A stretch of 64,000 nt of DNA from Aquila chrysaetos chrysaetos (lineage: Eukaryota; Chordata; Aves; Accipitriformes; Accipitridae): NCBI RefSeq assembly GCF_900496995.4, contig NC_044012.1:25991606-26055605 (forward strand), in the 5' to 3' direction. Every line of letters begins with the position of its first letter. Position 1 is the stretch's first letter. The notes beneath the pieces are model-generated. The model worked only from the letters and a program-made list of their open reading frames with translations, made no database searches and was not told the origin of the DNA. Positions 21,324-32,800 of this stretch are shown piece by piece. The position numbers were made by a program, and so were the translations under genes.

Positions 21324-22288
21324 CTTTGAGGGAGGGGTAATGTCTGAAAGCAGGAAAGGAATATACTTTGTGGAAAACGGAGACATTCAGCTTTCACAAG
21401 GCTATTTTACACAGAGTTAAACTATATTTTTTCCAGCAGAATACTGAACAATATACTGGGAAAACAGCCTGAAATCCATAGCAGGGCATTAATTCCACAT
21501 GAAAGCATTTTAGACAGGTTTGTAGCTACTGGTTGCACATACATTTCAAACAACTTCTTCTCAAAACAGGAAAGAAAAGTGGTGTTATTTGGACTAGATT
21601 ATATTGCAGGATCTGAAGTCATGACAGCCCCCACCTCCCCACAGCTCCCCTTGGTTTGGGATTAACTCTTTGACACTACTTCCTTATTTCCACCTGAAAA
21701 GGAGACTACTAGGCTTCTGATAGCGCCCTGTCCACATGCAGGTCCTTAGCTAGAGGACATGAGTGGAGGCTTTATGCTGGAAAACTTCCGCAGGGAGAGG
21801 ATCTGATGCTCACAGTGCAGCTGCTTTTCCACTTCTCCCACAGAAGTCCTCCTAGCTCTTCTGATCCAGACTTCCTTCCAGGCATTGCTTACCCTTGCAG
21901 CCTGCAAGTCTCCACTTCTTATCTTCCCTCCCACTTTTTTCCTTTGAAGTCCTAGCCCTGCCTTTTGATCTCTCTCAAACCCAGTAATTTCCTGGTTAAA
22001 ACAGGGTAGCAATGTCATTGGGGAAAGAGAGAGGTTAGTCCACTCTCAACTACCCTGAGATGTATCTTGATGGAGAAAGCAAAGCAATTGCAAAACATAC
22101 AGCAAATAAAGACTGGTAGAAGATGGAATGAATATTTACCCTTAGCTCAGCTGCTTGGTAAGTACCATACACAAAACTTGCTAAGCAGAAGCACTCATAA
22201 GTCTTCTAAATTGCTTCTGCAGATAATATTTTAAAATTAAATAACCCCAGCCACTACATTACTTCCCAGTAAGCCAAGAGAGACTTAC

Positions 22289-22490
22289 CCAATTCTCCAC
22301 CAGCAACTAGCAAACGAAACCAAAATGGTTTGAGAAACACTACAATATGAATCCTTTTATATGATTTCAGTGTCCATGTCTCCGGAAGTGAGACACGTCA
22401 AGGGTATGGAAATAAAATTTTTAATAATCCAGACCTGCTCCACCTCCAATCCTTAAATTACTTGCTTACATTATAATTTTTAATGAAACC
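22289..22490 (-). promoter_or_regulatory. Promoter and noncoding exon 1 of the Cys-Cys repeat gene
   Basis: On the minus strand: TATAAAAG at 22361-22354 and exon 1 about 22330-22289, ending AATTGG|GTAAGT. The 30-bp block TCCGGAA...CAAGGGTATGGA (plus orientation) is at 22381-22410, GTGGAGCAGG at 22443-22434, and an AT-rich block (GGTTTCATTAAAAATTA) at 22490-22474. Confidence 0.8.
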
Positions 22491-22789
22491 TAGCCACTGA
22501 GGTGGTACATACGACACTGTGATTGCTGCCTGCAGCCTGAATTCCTGATCCACGTATTTTCTATGGTGGATGAGGAACAAAGAACCGATGATACAACTTG
22601 GAAACAATCCCCCTCAGGATTAAACTTTGTTTTGATAAAAGTTAATTTGGTACATTTTCTTGCCCCTTCCCCAAGACAGCCATACAGACCAGGATTACAG
22701 ATAGGGTAGGACTCTAAGCAGCTTTGTTCTGCTCTACTGTGCAAGTTTGCTTGCTCTTACTAGTGCACAATATCCCTCCTACTGAGAAT

Positions 22790-23235
22790 TTTATTCTTGA
22801 TAATCTGGTCAGAATTTCCCTTGTTGCAACTTGCAGTCATTGCCTCTCACCCTCTCTCTGGGCACCTCTGAAAAGAGCCTCTCCATTAATACCTTTTAGA
22901 TAGCTGAAAGGGGCCCCAGGATGTCCCCTAAGTCTTTTCCTTTCCAGGGTGAGCAGGTCCTTCGGCCTCTTCCCAACCATCATCTCCTCAAGGTCCCTGG
23001 ACCATCTTGGTGGTTTCCACTGGACTCACTCCAGTTTGTTGGAGACTGTCTTGCACTGTGGGCCCCAAATAGGACACAGCATCCAGATGTGGTCTCACAT
23101 GTGTCAGATGGAGGGGACCACTCCCCCCCCCATAACTGCTGGTTTATGCTGGAGAATGTAGCCCAGTACATGGGAGCACCCAAGTTTTCCAAGAAGCTTC
23201 ATGACATCTCTGCTCCTCAATCAAGTGCAGTATGG
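22790..23235 (-). mobile_element. CR1 LINE fragment
   Basis: The plus strand reads like the complement of the CR1 reverse-transcriptase 3' region: 'gggcacctctgaaaagagcc', 'ccagggtgagcaggtcc', 'tgggccccaaataggacac', 'agatgtggtctcac'. On the minus strand this corresponds to the conserved VRPHLxxxxxxWGPQ-type segment. It is interrupted by stops and truncated, and is an old copy. It lies about 400 bp upstream of the Cys-Cys repeat gene promoter. Confidence 0.8.
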
Positions 23236-23239
23236 CAGC

Positions 23240-24480
23240 ATAACCAAATATTGCTATGATTTTCGCAGTTAGGCAGCCAGGGAAGGCTTCACACTGTGTT
23301 AAGATCTTCAGTGTCACTTAGGTTCCTTCTAGGACTTCTCCTGCATCTGCCCATCTCTATGCAGTGACACTCCAGGGTGATGAACCATCTGTATTTGGTG
23401 CTCTGACCACAGTGTCCATGGTAGTGGCCCTTTTCAGTTTGCTGTGCACATTTCCTTCATATAGCAGGCTAAACCAAGACTGAGATACACCATTCACGAA
23501 AGACAGCTAACTGTGCATGACTGCCACAGCACGGAGTCGCCGCTTTCTGCCTGCCACAACTGTGGTCAAGTAAAGATGTTCTTGTCTGAAGATCCTTCGT
23601 TACAAGAGAAAAGGGAGAGCCAACAAGTGCATTGCCTGTGAAAGATCAAAGACTCTGAAACTTCCTTCTCTGCTCACTCCAAACTAGCCTTAAGTCACTT
23701 GGTGACACAAGCATCAAACCAGTATTACTTGCACACAGAGACAAGGGCATATATCATCTGGAGACGAAGGTGTGTTCTTGTGTCTGCGTGCTGTTCTCCC
23801 TTTAAATGCACATGTCCATACTGCTGAGCACGGTGGTGTCCAAGTTAGTGGCTTTTGGTTATTTAAGTTGAAATAAATAAATCTGGGATGCGTGACCACT
23901 TGGGTTGCCAGTCCGCTGCTGACCACAGTGATTCGAATTAACCCTGAGTATAATTCACGTGACTTTGGCAAACCAGTGGACTGAAGGGAAAAGGGTGGTG
24001 GTCACTCCTCCTGTCACCCATCTGCTCTTCAGGGGTGTACCTGCATGAGGATAAAGGCAACATCATGGCGATGGAGTAGTGCTGTGTTATTTGAGTCAGA
24101 GCTTTAGGAGAAAATGCAAAACATCATGCGACTAGTGATAATATAAGAGTTTCCAGAAGCACGTCAGGACACTGCCACCAGCAGCACCACGTCTGAACAG
24201 GACAGTGGCAGTGACAGAAAGAGGTCAGATGTGGCTAAAAATAAAAGAATCCCCCAGATCCCACATCCCATCCTGTCTCTAATGGCCCAAATGATGTGTT
24301 AGGCTGGAGGATGTTTTACCGTCACAGAAAAACTGACCCATGACTGGACGACTATTTGAGAGCAAGCCGAGAGCCCATTCATTTCCCAAATTCTTCTCTG
24401 GCGTCAGCCCTGCTGAAAGGCCACGTGAATTCACAAGCCATCTTTGCTCACTCAAGGTTATGCTACAGCCATGGAAATAG
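23240..24480. other. Intergenic between divergent genes, no gene seen
   Basis: The region separates the minus-strand Cys-Cys repeat gene from the plus-strand 372-aa gene. A TATAAGAG-like string near 24140 is not followed by a credible splice donor. Confidence 0.45.
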
Positions 24481-24482
24481 CT

Positions 24483-24677
24483 GGTTTCCATTAAAAATAA
24501 TTAGCCAAATAACCCATCACAGGGCAGAGGCGGAGCAGGTCCGGGTTAGCAAAGGGTAGCTTGTCTGTGTGCCTGGGGCACCTCATCTCTGGAGGCCAGG
24601 CTCTTGAATATACAAGGCAATCCTAGGTTAAAGTTGCTGTGTCTGCTCGCCGTCTTTATTTGCTGGTACTGAGCCAG
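24483..24677 (+). promoter_or_regulatory. Promoter and noncoding exon 1 of the 372-aa Cys-rich gene
   Basis: A variant TATA box (TATACAAG) at 24609-24616 is followed by exon 1, about 24640-24677, ending GAGCCAG|GTAAGT. GCGGAGCAGG at 24530-24539 ends 77 bp upstream of the TATA end. GGTTTCCATTAAAAATAATTA at 24483-24503 matches the AT-rich block of the two minus-strand Cys-rich genes. Confidence 0.7.
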
Positions 24678-25597
24678 GTAAGTATCTTTGGGATTGTACA
24701 GATCTAAGCCTATTGCTGGTGTTAATTTTGTACTATGTGCTGAAATAGATCACTGCTACCAGCTGTGTATGGGAAATTGTTTATTGGCTCTCACACCTCC
24801 TTGGTGATAAGGGTTTGAAACAGTAAATAATCTTCCTTCACACTTACTTTGGTGTAATTCCCATGGATGTTCTGCAAAATGCTTCCTGTTGTCTCAGCAC
24901 TGGATTTAGAGGGATAAAACATCATCTTGCTCGGTGAACACCTACACGGCAGGCAGGAGCTGAAACTGCTGTGCATGTAGTTATCATCTAAGCAGTGAAG
25001 TGACTGCAGCATCACGTAAGGCAGCGGCCAAAGTCCCAGGTAAGAGTTCCTAGCCTCACGGTAAACCTGAACTACGCCTTTCTTTTACCTGTCTAGCCTA
25101 TTGCTGCTTTTAGCCATGGTAAAAGTAGGACAGTGACAGCTGCATCTCTTGCAGCTGCTGCGAGATGGGTATTTGCCTGCAAGGGAGTTTCAGGGCAAGG
25201 AGAAAACATCTGGAAAAGAGAGGGGATTAACTTGAAGTTTATAAACCTGCTGAAAATGTTACTCAGTCCACTTCTATCTGTGCAAAAAAAAATGGTACTA
25301 GGGTGAAATTGTTTGGCTGAAAAGAGATTTTAATAAGCAAAGCTGAGTTTGGAAGTTTATAGAGAAAAACAGAATGACCAAACTTCTTTCATAAGGAATG
25401 CTTGCAAAATTTCGGGGAGAAAAAAAAAAAAAGCAGCAAATTTTCTCTCTATTCCTTATTTCACAAACAAATTGTGGCACATACAGCAACCATCTTGCTG
25501 AAGAATTTACCAGCCAAGAAAATTAAATGTCTGACGCTTTGGGTTAGTAGGCACCAAATTGCTCTTTTTCTTTCAGGCTTGCCTGCAGTGCAGCAAG

Positions 25598-26716
25598 ATG
25601 TCTTCCCAGTGCAAGCTGCCCTGCCTGCCCCCTTCTGCCTGCACAGGGGAGGCTGCACACACTGACACTTGCCCATTGCATTGTGCCATGGTGGACCTGG
25701 ACGCTCTGTGCCCTGTGCAGGATATGCAACCCTGTCCTGAGCAGACTTTCCAGGTGGACCCCTGCCCATGTCAGGGTGCAGCCACCTGCCTGGATGCTTG
25801 CCCTCAGGTTGGGCCCCCCTGCCCACCTCCTGCTGTCCCTGTGCCCAGGGACAGCTGCTGCCCTGAGCACATAGCTGCCTGGGACTCCTGCACACCTCCA
25901 TGTGTAGGTGCCTGTGCATGCCCAGCAGCGATCCCCTGTGACGCCCCTCAAAGCAAGGGAGGGACCAGCTTCCCATTCCAGCCCACAGTCTCACCAATGG
26001 CACCCTGCACACCTGAGACAGTTGGGATGAGCATGGAAACCTTCCCCCTCCAGCATGCAATCTCGCCAGTGGATCCCTGCATCCCTGAGACAGCTGGGAG
26101 CTGTGTAGAAACCTTCTCCATGCAGCACCCAACTTCAGAAAAGGATCCCTGCACCCTCAAGACAGTTGGGACCTGTGCGAAGACCTTCCCCCTCCAGCAT
26201 GCAATCCCAACGGTGGAGCTCTGCCTTTCTGACACAGCTGGGATGTGCATGGAGACCCTCCTCCTCCAGCAAGGAACCTCACCAGTGGAGCCTTGCATCA
26301 CCGAGACAGCTGGGACCTGCATGGGAAACAACCCCTTTGAGCACCCAGTCTCAGCTGTGGAGCCCTGCACCCTCGAGGTGCTCGAGACCTGCACAGAAGA
26401 GCCCTGCTGTGCTCAGGGTGCGATCATTGGTGATCCCTGCCTCAATCAGAGCTTGGTTGCATGCATGGATCCCTCCACATCCCAAAGTGTGATTTTTACG
26501 GAGCCATGCGTGTCCCAGAGCACCGCAGAACCCACAGGGACATGCACACCCCAGAGCACTGCAGGACCCACAGACACCAGTTCTACAAAGGGCACAGCCA
26601 AGGGTGCCGGTGCCCACCCGTCCCCAAGAGCACCTTTCCACCTGAACACCCGCACCGCCACCATCGTGGAGCGGTGCCTTTCCAGGTGTCAAAACTGGCT
26701 GCGAGGCAAGAACTAA
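25598..26716 (+). CDS. Cysteine-rich EDC protein of unknown family, 24-residue repeats (372 aa)
   Basis: I do not recognise this protein. It starts MSSQCKLPCLPPSACTG, sharing the Gln-Cys-x-x-Pro-Cys-x-Pro-Pro head of the two Cys-rich genes to its left and of SPRR proteins. Residues 10-125 are Cys/Pro-rich without clear periodicity. Residues about 129-270 hold six 24-residue units of the form DPCIPETAGSCVETFSMQHP. After a Thr/Ser/Pro-rich stretch with CTPQSTAGPT repeats, the C-terminus is basic (VERCLSRCQNWLRGKN). The CDS is wholly in exon 2 (start 25577 after TTTCTTTCAG) and the ATG follows CAGCAAG. Promoter, exon 1 and poly(A) signal are present. A structural, cross-linked role in cornifying cells is inferred from neighbours and composition. 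Confidence 0.83.
   Translation: MSSQCKLPCLPPSACTGEAAHTDTCPLHCAMVDLDALCPVQDMQPCPEQTFQVDPCPCQGAATCLDACPQVGPPCPPPAVPVPRDSCCPEHIAAWDSCTPPCVGACACPAAIPCDAPQSKGGTSFPFQPTVSPMAPCTPETVGMSMETFPLQHAISPVDPCIPETAGSCVETFSMQHPTSEKDPCTLKTVGTCAKTFPLQHAIPTVELCLSDTAGMCMETLLLQQGTSPVEPCITETAGTCMGNNPFEHPVSAVEPCTLEVLETCTEEPCCAQGAIIGDPCLNQSLVACMDPSTSQSVIFTEPCVSQSTAEPTGTCTPQSTAGPTDTSSTKGTAKGAGAHPSPRAPFHLNTRTATIVERCLSRCQNWLRGKN
25983..26405 (+). repeat. 72-bp coding repeat (six units)
   Basis: Six consecutive 24-residue units, each with a Cys at the start, a Thr-Ala/Val-Gly motif, a second Cys and a Phe-x-Leu-Gln-His type end. The units are diverged, so the array is older than the one in the 513-aa gene. Confidence 0.75.
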
Positions 26717-26829
26717 GAGTGGCATCAGTGGGCACACAGTAAGAAGTTTCCCTGCATAAATGAGACCTCCTCTGGTGAGTCTCTTGGTTTCTCATGTGTA
26801 ACAACAAGCGAGAAAATTGCTTCATGTTA

Positions 26830-26835
26830 AATAAA
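26830..26835 (+). terminator. Poly(A) signal of the 372-aa gene
   Basis: AATAAA lies 114 bp after the stop at 26716. Confidence 0.75.
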
Positions 26836-26849
26836 AAATACTTTTCAAT

Positions 26850-29800
26850 CATCTGTTAATTATGGCTCTTATTTTTATTGCCTAATGTTAACTGCAATAG
26901 TAATGGCAAAAGTGCAATGCAAGTATTAATTGCATTCAGAGAGACCTGTTTCATCATCTTCAACCTTTTTACTTCCCAAGTACAAATAACTACCTTCATA
27001 GTCTGTCTTAAATTCAGTTATGATTTTGCCTTTGGGTTTTCTATCCTCTTTTTTAATGGTCTTTTAGATTGCAATTATTATGAGAATATTGAGAAAAGTA
27101 GCTCAAAGGCATCATTTTAACATAGCCTGAGAAAGGTCTTTTAAGGAGATATAAAATGACAGACAGCATTTAGGGTGAAGTAAGAGCAAACACTGAACAG
27201 AAAGAAGTTGCAGAAAACACCAGGAGAAGAGTAATGCTGAGAAATGGAAGTTTTGTTGCACAATGTTCAGTTGAAGACTGGGTAAAACTGTATAATTAAA
27301 AGGTTTTGTCATGTAACAGCTTCCCCCAGAACTGGAGTTAGATCTCTATTAGCAGCAACCTGATGCAGTACGTGGATAAAGCTTTTGAAAAGTTATAGAA
27401 AGACCAGGGGGAGAAGGATATGCCAATTATTCCTGCAGCTGCCTGCTGTGTAATTGATGTATCACCTGATATTTCTTGCCCAGCAGTCCTACCAGACTCA
27501 GGGCTAGCATCCAAGGCTCTCCGTACTTCCAGTGGCACTTGGTCATGAGCTGCTGTTTGCTGATATGGCAGTTTGCTGCCGCTGCAAGAAGAGCCCAATG
27601 CAGCTCAGGGTAGCCTGGAAAAGTGATGAGAACCAGCCTAGGCATCTGTAAATAGCTGCTCAATGAAAGCCATTTTTATTGGATTATGGCACTTTGCTTG
27701 CTGGGTCTTTAACATTCTCTGTTAGAAATGATTTTTCTGTCTCCTTATGCACATCATATAAAATATCTCTATGTGTTAGTGCTCTCTGTGTATTTGCAAA
27801 GAGATGAAACAAGTCCTTATAGCGTAGCTATAATTGCAGCTTATTGGATTGAGGGAATAAATCTTGATGAATCTGAAAAGTTCGACAGCTGTTTCCATTT
27901 TTTTCCCCAGTAAATAAATCAACAGATATCATTCTCAAGACATTATGTCAGATTACCATGCCTGAAACTACATATATCACCCATTATGTAATAAGACTCT
28001 TCAGTGAGTTAGATTACATCTGCAGTATTAGACTTTGGAAACACCTATAAATCAAACATTAGTGAAGTTAGCCTATAGTAATGTAAAAATGACAACTAAA
28101 GATGAACAAGCAAAGATGATAAGCAGAGGAATACTGTTTACTGTAGTACCAAATATGCCCTTGCAAAGTTAAATCAGCTCAGCTCATTGTTACAAGATGC
28201 TCTTTTGACACCCTATTACTGGCTGTCCTTTACAAATTGTCATGCTGTCCCACATCATCTCAGTTAGTTACAAAAATAACTTCTCATTACACACTTGCAT
28301 TGCCCTGGCTGGCACTTCCCCTCACAACCCCAACATTTATGGTTATGCCAACACAGCATGCTCCATCCCAGCACATTCGACATTCACACACCCATTTACT
28401 GATACTCAAGAGTTTGTTGGCATCATCCTGGGTGCTTCTAAGTGCTTACCAACAACAACCTGGAGACTGAGCCATTTCCTCCAGCACAGCAGCTGCTCAG
28501 CAGGCGAGGAAGTGGGTTTCCTTTCCTCAAGTGTCACTAAGTGCTCATCAAGACCAAGGTGAAGGTTTCTTTAGCTCTTTAAAGGTCTCCACAGTCCACC
28601 CAGGGCCATAAGTATGTCATGTTTTATATGAAAACTAAACCTAGAAAAACTTGTCCTTTCTGTTGGGTGCATTGAATGTAATCTCAGCAAGCGTTTATTC
28701 ATTCGAGCAATGGGGGGCAGGGATGGTCTTTGTGGCTGGACTGCAGTGCCCTGATCCCAGTCCCAGGCCTGCAGTGCTGGTGGTAAAGCAGCAAAGCAGG
28801 AAGGAAGGACTAGATCCAGCTAGATCCTTTCACTGGTCCATGTTATCTGAGGATGTACTGTGTTTGCATCTCTAAACTCAAGAGCAGCCTGTTCATTGCC
28901 TTCTCCCAGCTCTTCATTCCTTTGATGGTTCTCATGTTCCCCTCACCATGATCTCCTCCCCTCACTCATCTGTCATTATTCCTGCCTTGTGACACCTCAT
29001 CATCATCAGGGTGGAGTGTAATTGGTACAGCTGGAAAAAAGGCATCAGGTGTGATTGTGGCATTCCTAACATATCAGCTAGTAATTTATACCTTTCCTAC
29101 AGAGAGGAAGGAAAGGACAAAATGCCGTCCAACCTGGGTTTGGCCAAACTTTATTTGCAAACAAAAGTCGAGGACCTCATTTCTCAGACATGGCCGACAA
29201 GGCTGAGAGCTTGCTTACGGACATCTCAGCCGGTACTGAGATGAAGGACTGTAAGCAGTACCTCAGGGCTGGTACTGCTTATTTCATGGAGCCTGGTGAG
29301 TCATTTTAGGAAGCTGATCCTTCCAAGCAGGTCAACTGTTGCATGTCTGCACTTGTGAGCCCTGCCAGTCTGGAGTCCACATTCTCCTAGCCTGAGTCAC
29401 CAGCTCCAGAGGGTCTTCCAGGCACAGGGAGGAGACTGACAAGTCCAGTTAAAACAGGCATCTCCCACTCTTTACTAAAGCCAGAGAGGTCAGCACCCCT
29501 TAGCACATCCAAGTAACTCTTCAAAACACACACGAGCTGCACTAAGTGAAGCATTTAACAAAAATAACAAGTTCAGCCATTGCCACATCAGCTCCAAATT
29601 CCCTATTTCTTCACCCTGTTTTCTCCCCTCTGGTTTTCAGGTTCCCATCCAGCATCTTGCTGGGTTCTGGACCAGGTGACTTCCGCCCATGGGCTGCGAC
29701 TCTGCGGCTCTGTTTCAAGCAGGGCACAGTTCTAAACTTCAGCACAAATGTACACCTGGGCAAGAAGTTTCTGAGAATAGCTGGGAGCCTGCCAGAGCCC

Positions 29801-32800
29801 AGCACACCTTCCTCTGCGCTCGCCTTTCCAGTGTAAACAAACAGAAATGTTGCTCTTAAACAAGGCAGGCCACAGGCAGAACTGGTAGCACCTGGTTTCC
29901 ACCATCTGTCCTGTGTCCAACAGCCTGATGAAGGGACAACTGATTAGTCCTTTCTACTACAGCAGCATGAACCAAGCCTCTACCAATTTTCATGAAACTA
30001 GTAGAGATTTAACATTTGTTTGAACCATGCCACTGTGTAAAATTTGCTTGCAAATAATAGGTTAGGATATTAAACACGGGAGCGTAGAAGCTTTACTTCT
30101 TGGGAAAGCCCAGCTAAAGAAAGATGAACCCCCATGAAAAAAAGAAAGCAGGTGATTTCCCTGTCTGTATATCTCTGGAAAAAAAGGAGAGAAGTGGGCA
30201 GGGCAGACAGAAGTTGCATTCCTGCAAGCAGCACAGGTAGCACAGTGCAGGACAAGGTGCATCAGCCTGCTTACTGCCTGGCTTTCCCCCCTGCTGCCAG
30301 CCCACAAGCCTTGTGCAAGCAGCTTCCAGACCTGCACTGTTTGCCTCATTGAGTGCTGCCACACCGCTGCCAGATACGCGTCCCTGCCAGGCAAGCTCCA
30401 TCTCGCCCCAGAGCACCCGCTCCAGTCCTCAGCTGCCGGCCCGACACAACGCCTTGTTCCTCCCCAGCGGCACCTTGCCCAGCCAGATCCACCACACTGC
30501 CAGCCAGGCTTTGGTGGGGTTTCTATCAGGTCGTGTTTCCCAACACATCCTTTCTGTCCCCTTCCACCCTTTGCTCTAGATGACACTCCTGTTGTTGCAG
30601 CACAGCCACCCCTGAGCAATTCTTAGCTGCTTCCTCTCCACCTGCCCTCGATGCTCCTGCAGTCACTCCTTGGTGACCAGAGCTGCTTTTCAGGACAGCA
30701 GAAAGCAGCTTTCCACCCCAACCAGAGAAGACATTAAACCTGAGACTTTAATCCATTGCCCAAAACTGCAGCTTCCTCCAAAAATGAGCTAGCAAAAGGA
30801 ACTGAAATTCTCCCGCTGATGTGCTGAGCAGTGAGGAAGCTAACGGGCAAAGACACCAAAATTGTCCCCACCACCAAGGGGAGCAGCTGAAATGAGTGCA
30901 GCCCGTGACTCACTTCCACCACGGCCACAAGAGGTGACTCAGGTCTCCACCAAACCCTCAGCTTTTGAGTGGAACAAGCTAGCAGAGACCACAACCAAGG
31001 CAAGTGCCCCGTCCTGTCCCAGCCCAACTCCTCTGCTGACAGCCCTGGGAGAAGGCAGCGAGCTCCATGGGTGCATGGGTGGCAGGAGCAAACTGCCGCT
31101 GCCTCCATCCCCAGTCAGGGTCCCCGCACACAGCAGGAGTGATGGTTCTGGGCTCAGGATGATACAGTACAGGAAGAAAATTAAAGAGTAGTGCTCGCAG
31201 TCCAGCTGCTATACCTGCCCAGCCTCTGAGCACTAGCACAAAAAGCTGGTTCATGGTCAGAGCTCTGCCCAGAAGCTGATTTTCCAAAGCTAAACCCCGT
31301 GGCCAGCTCAGGGAGTGCGTTTGAGTGAGGTCTGGGTGCAGGCAGCAGACCTGATGGGAGGGACGGCGTCCCAGCTGCACACACCAAATGCGCAGAGGTG
31401 TGTCTGTGCATGCACACACTTGGCCCAGGCACCCACAGCAAACACGCACACGTGTGACCATGCATGCACACACGCAGCGTCCTCTGGCGATGTACAGCAT
31501 GGGAAGGCAGGAGGACGTGTCCTGCTGGAGCTTGGAGAAGTTGAAAGGCGAGGAACATACAGGCAGTGTGAAAGCTCGTTTTCTGATGACAGATAAAAAG
31601 TAGGATTTGGAGTCTTCTGGGCTGGAGGTAAAGAGTCGTAGCAGCATTATTAATTTTATCTTGATCGTCCGCCAGTTAACAGCATTCCCAAACATCTGGG
31701 GTGAAGGACTGCCATACAGCATGCTGCCTTACCAGCGTTCCGCCTCCCTACAGTGAAAAACAGGTGCCTTCAGAGGGAGGTGAAATAATTCCTCATAGCA
31801 GTAAATGTGGGATAATCTCATCTCACCTTCCTCCCTACCCTTTTTCCTTGTTAGATTTATTCTTAGTCTCTAATTGCTAAAGATTTGTTTAGAATGAGAC
31901 ACAGAATTTCATCCGTGCTCTCTATGTGCTGGCTATCTATATATCATCATTTCCTTTCCTTTTCCAGACCTAGAGCTCTTTAAGTAAACTTGTGAGTTCC
32001 TTTGCACCTTCATAAAACATAATTTACTCCATGACAGCTTCTATGTTTTGAATTAAAACAGACAGCTGCATAAGTTATGAGCAAACGAAGCACAGAAAAA
32101 TCCTGCCTTCACAAGGAGTATCAATGGGTGAGAGGAACAAGATAATCTGAGATACCCATGCCCTTTGTGAGTTCTAGGGTACAAATGCAAAGGAAGGGCT
32201 TAATTAAATTCTCCATAAGTATAATTAACATATGTATTAAAACTGCCTCAAAACAAGAAAAGTATCCTCAAAAGCCTTGTTTCAGCCAAGAGATTAATTC
32301 CTAATTTTAATTGTGGGATTATTCAAATGCAGAAAGTCTTTTAGATATTAAAGGCATTGCTAGCTGGCTTTCAGTGCATTACCACACGGAGACTTAGAAT
32401 CCAATTATCTCTGAAGAAATATGTTAAATATGGTCATTAACGTGTAAAAAAGTGGAAACATCTATTAGAGAAAAGCTGATATATTACACTTCTTAATGTC
32501 ACAATGAATTAGCAATAAAGAAGGTTGCAACAGAAATAACTTGCTGAAATGCCTAGGCAGCACAGGAAAACACAGCATTTTATTCCAATTAGCTTAATTC
32601 CTGATAATGACATAGATGTAGCGATAAAACTCTCTGTACAATGGGCTCCAGCCCCAGGAAAGTTTAGGAAATGTGCTTCGTGTGTGGAACGAGGTAAGCC
32701 CGAACCTCGGTGTAAACTGCCCTCAGCTCTCAGCAGGCAAAAGAAAGAAGGAAACAACAGGAAGAAAAGGCAAAGAAGGCATGTGAGGAAGGCAATAACC

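Noticed and set aside
21324-21386. Upstream ATG extending the CC-repeat protein by 21 residues
   Set aside because: The extension crosses the CTGCTTTCAG acceptor at 21344; every other gene here starts within about 25 bases of exon 2.
30979-31722. Minus-strand 247-codon frame
   Set aside because: No recognisable domain, promoter or splice context, in a locally GC-rich, CA-repeat-containing stretch.
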